Below are positions 14,055-17,914 of a stretch of 17,914 bases of DNA, in pieces. Origin of the DNA: an uncultured bacterium (GTDB taxonomy: Bacteria; Bacillota_I; Bacilli_A; RF39; UBA660); contig CASEKZ010000039.1 in assembly GCA_949288625.1 (NCBI GenBank), positions 1 to 17,914 of the forward strand. Reading direction: 5' to 3'. How positions within the stretch are numbered: the stretch's first letter is position 1; every line of letters begins with the position of its first letter. The notes beneath the pieces are model-generated. The model was given only the letters and a program-made list of their open reading frames with translations. It did no database searches and was not told the DNA's origin. The position numbers and the translations under genes are program-made.

Positions 14055-14264
14055 ATGGAAAATGTAAGTATAAGAAAATACGTAACCGATAGTTTTAAAG
14101 GGGATAATGAAAGTGAGATAAAAGAATCAATTGATGGGGCGATAAATGAAGAACTTGAAGAAGCTTTACCCTCTCTTGGCGTTTTTATGGAAATAATATG
14201 GAAAAACGCATCAGATGAGTTAAAAAAAGAGCTATTAGATATTCTAAAAGCTCACTTAAATTAA
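14055..14264 (+). CDS. sspI: SspI-like small acid-soluble spore protein
   Basis: The 69-residue product resembles SspI of Bacillus. Shared features recalled from that family are IRKYV...GDNESEIKESIDGAI, an acidic segment, and the block LPSLGVFMEIIWKNASDELKKELL, comparable with LPGLGVLFEVIWKNA in the Bacillus protein. SspI is a minor spore protein made in the forespore; its job in the spore is not well defined. In Bacillus subtilis sspI also lies close to pheS, so the neighbourhood here supports the call. AAAGGATG lies 7-8 bases before the ATG. It is the only intact plus-strand gene, and its stop overlaps the pheT stop (convergent, 4 bases). Part of its coding sequence forms the pheT terminator on the other strand. 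A non-spore role is possible if the organism does not sporulate. Confidence 0.75.
   Translation: MENVSIRKYVTDSFKGDNESEIKESIDGAINEELEEALPSLGVFMEIIWKNASDELKKELLDILKAHLN
14222..14253 (-). terminator. pheST terminator inside the sspI-like coding sequence
   Basis: On the minus strand GAGCT-T-TTAGA, an ATA loop and TCTAA-T-AGCTC form a stem of 10 pairs with one internal T-T mismatch, followed directly by seven T residues. It starts 7 bases past the pheT stop and lies wholly within the last codons of the convergent gene. Confidence 0.8.
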
Positions 14265-16633
14265 TTATCTCTTAAAGTTGCTGGTACCGTTTCAGTAACT
14301 TTTTTTATTATGTTATTAAATACGTCCATAACTTCTTCTTCGGTTAACGTTCTATCGCTTGCGTTAAAGGTAAGTTTATATGCTATTTGTTTTTCGTTTT
14401 CCTTTACTTTTTCACCGGTATAAACGTCAAATATATCTATGTTCGTAAGTAATCTTCCGCCGGCTTTTTTTATTACCTTTTCAACGTCACTTGAAGTTAT
14501 TTCTTTAGATGTGATAAACGCAACGTCTTTAACTATTTCTGGATAAATAGGTGCCGCTTTAAACTTTAATGATTTAACGCTTTTATTTAGTTTGGTCATT
14601 GAAACTTCTGCTAAGTATATGTCATCTTTATTTATGCTTGGATGAATTTTACCTATTACACCTATTTGTTCTTTATCAAGGATAATCTTAGCACTTATAC
14701 CAGGATGAAAGCTTTCATCTTCTAAAACTTCAAAATGGTATCTGTTTTTGAATCCTAAATAATCAAGCATGTTTTCTATAACGCCTTTTAAAAGATAGAA
14801 ATCGGCTTTCATAGAATTATTTTGCCATGTATTAGTAACGTAATTACCCTTCATTAAAATGGCTATTTTACTATCTTCTTCATAATTTGCATCGTATGTT
14901 TTTGCAATTTCGTATATGTTTATATCATTTACGTGTCTTTTTTTGTTATATGAGTAAATGTTTAAAAGCGATGGTAAAATGCTCGTTCTAATAACCGCTT
15001 TATCAGCACTCATCGGATTAGGTAAAAACTTGTTTTCTTTATGATCATAGTTAAATTGCTCTGCCATTTCTTTTGATACTAATGTATAAGTTTTAACCTC
15101 GTTTAAACCAAGGGCTCTAAGTCTTTTAGAAATTGTTTTTCTAAGTGCAACGTCGCCTTTATATTCTCCTTTTTTAGTTTCAACCAAAGGAAGCGTGCTT
15201 TTTAAATTATGATAACCATATAGCATACCTATTTCTTCGGCGATGTCCGCTACCCTAGGCTCAATATCCCCTCTTCTAGTTGGAATTGTAATGGTAAATT
15301 CTTTATCTTTATATTCATATTTAAAGTCTAATTTTTCAAGTTCTAGTTTCATGTCGTCATCTGATATTTGAATGCCAAGTAATTTGTTTACTTCGCGGGC
15401 TTTAAACGTAACTTTTTTTTCGGTTTTATCTACATTATCATGAATAATGGTATCACTTAAAACTTTTCCACCGGCATATTTTTCCAAAAGGTGGCAAGCT
15501 CTTTTAATGGCCATATTGGTATACTCATAAGAAAAGCCTTTACCATACCTAATTGATGCTTCGCTTCTTAGGTTTAAACGTCCTGCGGTATTACGAATGC
15601 TGTACGGATTAAAAATAGCGCTTTCTATTAAAATGTTTTTGGTATCGCTTTCTACTTCGGTGTTTTCTCCTCCCATAACGCCCGCGATACAAACCGGTTT
15701 TTCACCGTCGGTTATAACGATATCACCACTTGTTAAAGTTCTTTTCTTTTTATCTAAAGTTGTTATTTCTTCACCATCTTTAGCCATTCTAACCAAAATG
15801 TTATCGCCTAGTCTATCTTTATCAAAAAAGTGAAGTGGCTGACCAAATTCAAGCATTACGTAATTAGAAATATCAACGACGTTATTAATTGGTCTCATAC
15901 CTGCTGATATAAGCCTTTTTTTAATAAAGTCTGGTGAATCTCCTATTTTTACATCGCGAACCATTTTAGCTAGGTAATATGGACAATTATCCGTATCTAC
16001 CATTAGTTTAAAATTATCTTTTATACTTTCTTTTTCCTCTTTAAATGAAAGGTTAGGCATTTTTACTTTTTTATTTAAAACCGATGCAACGATGTACGCA
16101 AAACCAATATGATAATAACAGTCATTGTTGCGGTGTTTATGAACGTCTAGTTCGTATACCGTATCTTCTAGTCCTAAATAATCAATCGGATCTTCTCCAA
16201 CTAAAGCATCATCAGCTAATTCAGTAATACCTTTTTTGTATGTTTCTTCCGTTTTTTCTTCTAGGCCAAGTTCAAATAATGCACATATCATTCCGTTTGA
16301 CTCTACGCCTCTTATCGTTCCTTTTTTTATCTCGTTATTACCAGGAAGTACGCATCCAGGCTTTGCAACGATTACCTTAAGGCCTTTTCTTACGTTAGAT
16401 GCACCACACACTATTTGAACAACCTCATTTCCAATATCTACCATGCAAACGTTTAAATGGTCACTATCAGGATGTTTTTTAACTTCTTTTATTTGTCCAA
16501 TTACTAAGTTATCTATTTTATTAGTTATTACTTTTTCAACGTTCATACCGTAATTAGTTATCTTAACGGCAAGTTCTTTTAAGTCTTCACTTTTTATATC
16601 AACGTAGTCTCCTACCCAGTTTAAACTTATCAT
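14261..16633 (-). CDS. pheT: Phenylalanine-tRNA ligase beta subunit
   Basis: PheT partners PheS in the tetramer that charges tRNA-Phe. At 790 residues it is of normal length. Domains in order are: the N-terminal lobe (MISLNWVGDYVDI), the tRNA-binding EMAP/OB fold near 40-150 (VCGASNVRKGLKVIVAKPG), B3/B4 editing near 210-380 (VRPINN-type block, IAGVMGGENTEVESDTKNI), B5 near 405-475, the core catalytic-like domain, and the C-terminal FDX-ACB domain (APIYPEIVKDVAFI to the end) that grips the tRNA anticodon. An odd point is HKHRNNDCYYHIGFAYIV near residue 165, where most PheT proteins read TPNRxDCLS. The start has GGAAGGTGAG just upstream, only 2 bases after the pheS stop, so translation is coupled. 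It converges on the sspI-like gene. Confidence 0.96.
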   Translation of the reverse strand: MISLNWVGDYVDIKSEDLKELAVKITNYGMNVEKVITNKIDNLVIGQIKEVKKHPDSDHLNVCMVDIGNEVVQIVCGASNVRKGLKVIVAKPGCVLPGNNEIKKGTIRGVESNGMICALFELGLEEKTEETYKKGITELADDALVGEDPIDYLGLEDTVYELDVHKHRNNDCYYHIGFAYIVASVLNKKVKMPNLSFKEEKESIKDNFKLMVDTDNCPYYLAKMVRDVKIGDSPDFIKKRLISAGMRPINNVVDISNYVMLEFGQPLHFFDKDRLGDNILVRMAKDGEEITTLDKKKRTLTSGDIVITDGEKPVCIAGVMGGENTEVESDTKNILIESAIFNPYSIRNTAGRLNLRSEASIRYGKGFSYEYTNMAIKRACHLLEKYAGGKVLSDTIIHDNVDKTEKKVTFKAREVNKLLGIQISDDDMKLELEKLDFKYEYKDKEFTITIPTRRGDIEPRVADIAEEIGMLYGYHNLKSTLPLVETKKGEYKGDVALRKTISKRLRALGLNEVKTYTLVSKEMAEQFNYDHKENKFLPNPMSADKAVIRTSILPSLLNIYSYNKKRHVNDINIYEIAKTYDANYEEDSKIAILMKGNYVTNTWQNNSMKADFYLLKGVIENMLDYLGFKNRYHFEVLEDESFHPGISAKIILDKEQIGVIGKIHPSINKDDIYLAEVSMTKLNKSVKSLKFKAAPIYPEIVKDVAFITSKEITSSDVEKVIKKAGGRLLTNIDIFDVYTGEKVKENEKQIAYKLTFNASDRTLTEEEVMDVFNNIIKKVTETVPATLRDN

Positions 16634-16635
16634 CG

Positions 16636-17682
16636 TTACTCACCTTCCTTTCTATCAAAGTTTTTAAGTTCCCTTAAATCCGTGTTATAAAACGTTCTAA
16701 TGTCGTTTATTCCGTATTTTAGCATTGCTAAGCGTTCTGCTCCAAAGCCAAAGGCAAAACCGCTCCAAACCTTTGGATCATAGCCGCAGTCTTCTAAAAC
16801 CTTAGGATTTACCATACCAGCTCCTGATACGGTGATCCATCCCGTGTTTTTACAAATATTGCAGCCTTTACCATGGCAGTTAAAGCATGATATATCAGTT
16901 TCAACGGAAGGCTCCGTAAACGGATAATAACTTGGTCTAAAACGAGTTTTAATATCATCACCAAATAGTTTTTTTGCAATAACGTCAAACGTTCCTTTTA
17001 AGTCTGATAAACTAATGTCTTTATCAACTAACAAGCCTTCTATTTGCATAAACTGATGTGAGTGAGTTGCATCATCATCATCTCTTCTATAAGTCTTACC
17101 AGGACATATCATTCTAATTGGTTTTTCGCCCTTATTAGCAAGCATAACGCGCGCTTGAACGGGTGAGGTTTGGCTTCTTAACAGTAGCCTATCTCCTTCT
17201 ACATAAAACGTATCTTGAGCGTCCCTTGCCGGATGATTTTTTGGAATGTTTAATAGTTCAAAGTTATAGTGATCTTCTTCTATTTCAGGACCATCAACAA
17301 CATCATAACCCATGCTCATGCATACTTGTTCTATTTCTTCAATCATTCTTTCTAAGATGTTTGCAGAGCCTTGAGGAATCTTGGTTGCAGGAAGTGTTAT
17401 ATCTATTTTTTCACTAGCTAGTTCTTTATCTAGTGCTTCTTTTTCTAACGCTTCTTTCTTTTCTTCTAACGCGTTTGTAACATGGCATCTTACCTCGTTA
17501 ACAAGCATTCCAAATTCTTTTTTTTGCGCGCTTGAAACTTCTTTCATCATTTTAGAAAGTTCGGTTACCATGCCTTGTTTACCTAGGTATTTTACCCTTA
17601 TGTCGTTTAAGGTTTTCGCATCTGTTACTCCTAAAACATCTTTATCAAACTGCCGTTTTATTTCGTTTACTTTTTCTTTCAT
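16636..17682 (-). CDS. pheS: Phenylalanine-tRNA ligase alpha subunit
   Basis: PheS carries the active site that joins phenylalanine to tRNA-Phe. The N-terminal 90 residues form the expected coiled coil (charged, KKEFGMLVNEVRCHV...EEKKEALEKEAL). The class II catalytic core follows, with motif 2 (ICPGKTYRRDDDDATHSHQF) and motif 3 (GFAFGFGAERLAMLKYGI). A four-cysteine block, SCFNCHGKGCNICKNTGW, is common in Firmicutes PheS. The length of 348 residues is standard. AGGAGG lies 9 bases before the ATG. It is the first gene of a pheS-pheT operon controlled by the T-box leader directly upstream. Confidence 0.97.
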   Translation of the reverse strand: MKEKVNEIKRQFDKDVLGVTDAKTLNDIRVKYLGKQGMVTELSKMMKEVSSAQKKEFGMLVNEVRCHVTNALEEKKEALEKEALDKELASEKIDITLPATKIPQGSANILERMIEEIEQVCMSMGYDVVDGPEIEEDHYNFELLNIPKNHPARDAQDTFYVEGDRLLLRSQTSPVQARVMLANKGEKPIRMICPGKTYRRDDDDATHSHQFMQIEGLLVDKDISLSDLKGTFDVIAKKLFGDDIKTRFRPSYYPFTEPSVETDISCFNCHGKGCNICKNTGWITVSGAGMVNPKVLEDCGYDPKVWSGFAFGFGAERLAMLKYGINDIRTFYNTDLRELKNFDRKEGE

Positions 17683-17700
17683 AATACTTTCCTCCTATTA

Positions 17701-17914
17701 AAAAAATCCATGAGACAAGGGCGAAAAAACTTCCGTGGTACCACCTTGTTTCATAGACTTACTATGCACTTAGACTTTTAACGCAAGCTAAACGTAATAA
17801 CTTTAGGTTATTAAGCTCCAAAGCGAATTCATAAGATATTACACCATTAGCTTCCACCATACGCTAACTCTCTATCGGCTTTTTTCTTATTACTACTCTT
17901 CTTCACTGCCTTTA
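17701..17914 (-). promoter_or_regulatory. T-box riboswitch leader of pheST (5' end at or beyond window edge)
   Basis: The minus strand carries the T-box sequence AAGGTGGTACCACGG (17733-17747), whose TGGT can pair with the ACCA end of uncharged tRNA. Upstream is a typical stem I with AGAGAG, the distal arm TTAGC/GCTAA, and the specifier region GAATTCGCTTTGGAGC. TTC at 17825-17827 is the likely Phe specifier codon. Downstream the T-box strand can instead pair in a terminator: CTATGAAACAAGG (17744-17756) with CCTTGTCTCATGG (17708-17720, one mismatch), followed by ATTTTTTT. Uncharged tRNA-Phe should favour the antiterminator and switch pheST on. The promoter is not in the window. Confidence 0.93.

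Noticed and set aside
17381..17701. Plus-strand Ser/Phe-rich frame opposite pheS
   Set aside because: It is the complement of the PheS coiled-coil region and ends in the leader; its composition is that of antisense sequence.

Overview
The window is AT-rich DNA from a low-GC Firmicutes (Bacillota) relative. Shine-Dalgarno sites are strong (GGAGG-type). There is a T-box in front of pheST, polA sits next to mutM, and there is a PadR/HAAS pair and a tRNA-Ile2(CAU) gene. A small gene that resembles sspI (spore protein I) lies beside pheT. Together these point to the Bacilli/Erysipelotrichia/RF39-like part of the phylum; the lineage is an inference. Every intact gene except the sspI-like one is on the minus strand.

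Layout, left to right. 1-310 holds the N-terminal part of a zinc-ribbon membrane protein that runs off the window. 412-2122 is a two-gene operon: a PadR regulator and a HAAS-domain (DUF1700) multi-pass membrane protein, with a repeat operator over the promoter. 2226-3263 is a stand-alone DHH/DHHA1 phosphodiesterase like the catalytic end of GdpP. 3345-5507 is tex. 5592-6044 is a small protein with a possible metal site. 6097-6426 is a decayed gene fragment. 6508-7932 holds two small membrane proteins interleaved with two tRNA pairs (Val-Lys and Ile2-Leu), each pair with its own promoter and terminator. 8016-8441 is an unrecognised gene with the best promoter in the window. 8558-12600 reads as one run: NTP_transf_6-type protein, polA, mutM. 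12656-13945 is a DUF5684-like membrane protein with a long Asn/Gln-rich tail. 14055-14264 (plus strand) is the sspI-like gene. 14261-17914 is pheT, pheS and their T-box leader.

The region is mostly housekeeping: translation (pheST, tRNAs), replication and repair (polA, mutM), RNA/transcription quality (tex) and second-messenger or nanoRNA turnover (DHH). No mobile element, CRISPR array or new multi-gene system is apparent. The points most worth checking are: a likely AUA or AUU start for the PadR gene with a 17-bp-period operator; the pheST terminator lying inside the coding sequence of the convergent sspI-like gene; the consensus promoter with an overlapping palindrome upstream of an unknown gene; and the decayed fragment with an in-frame TGA.
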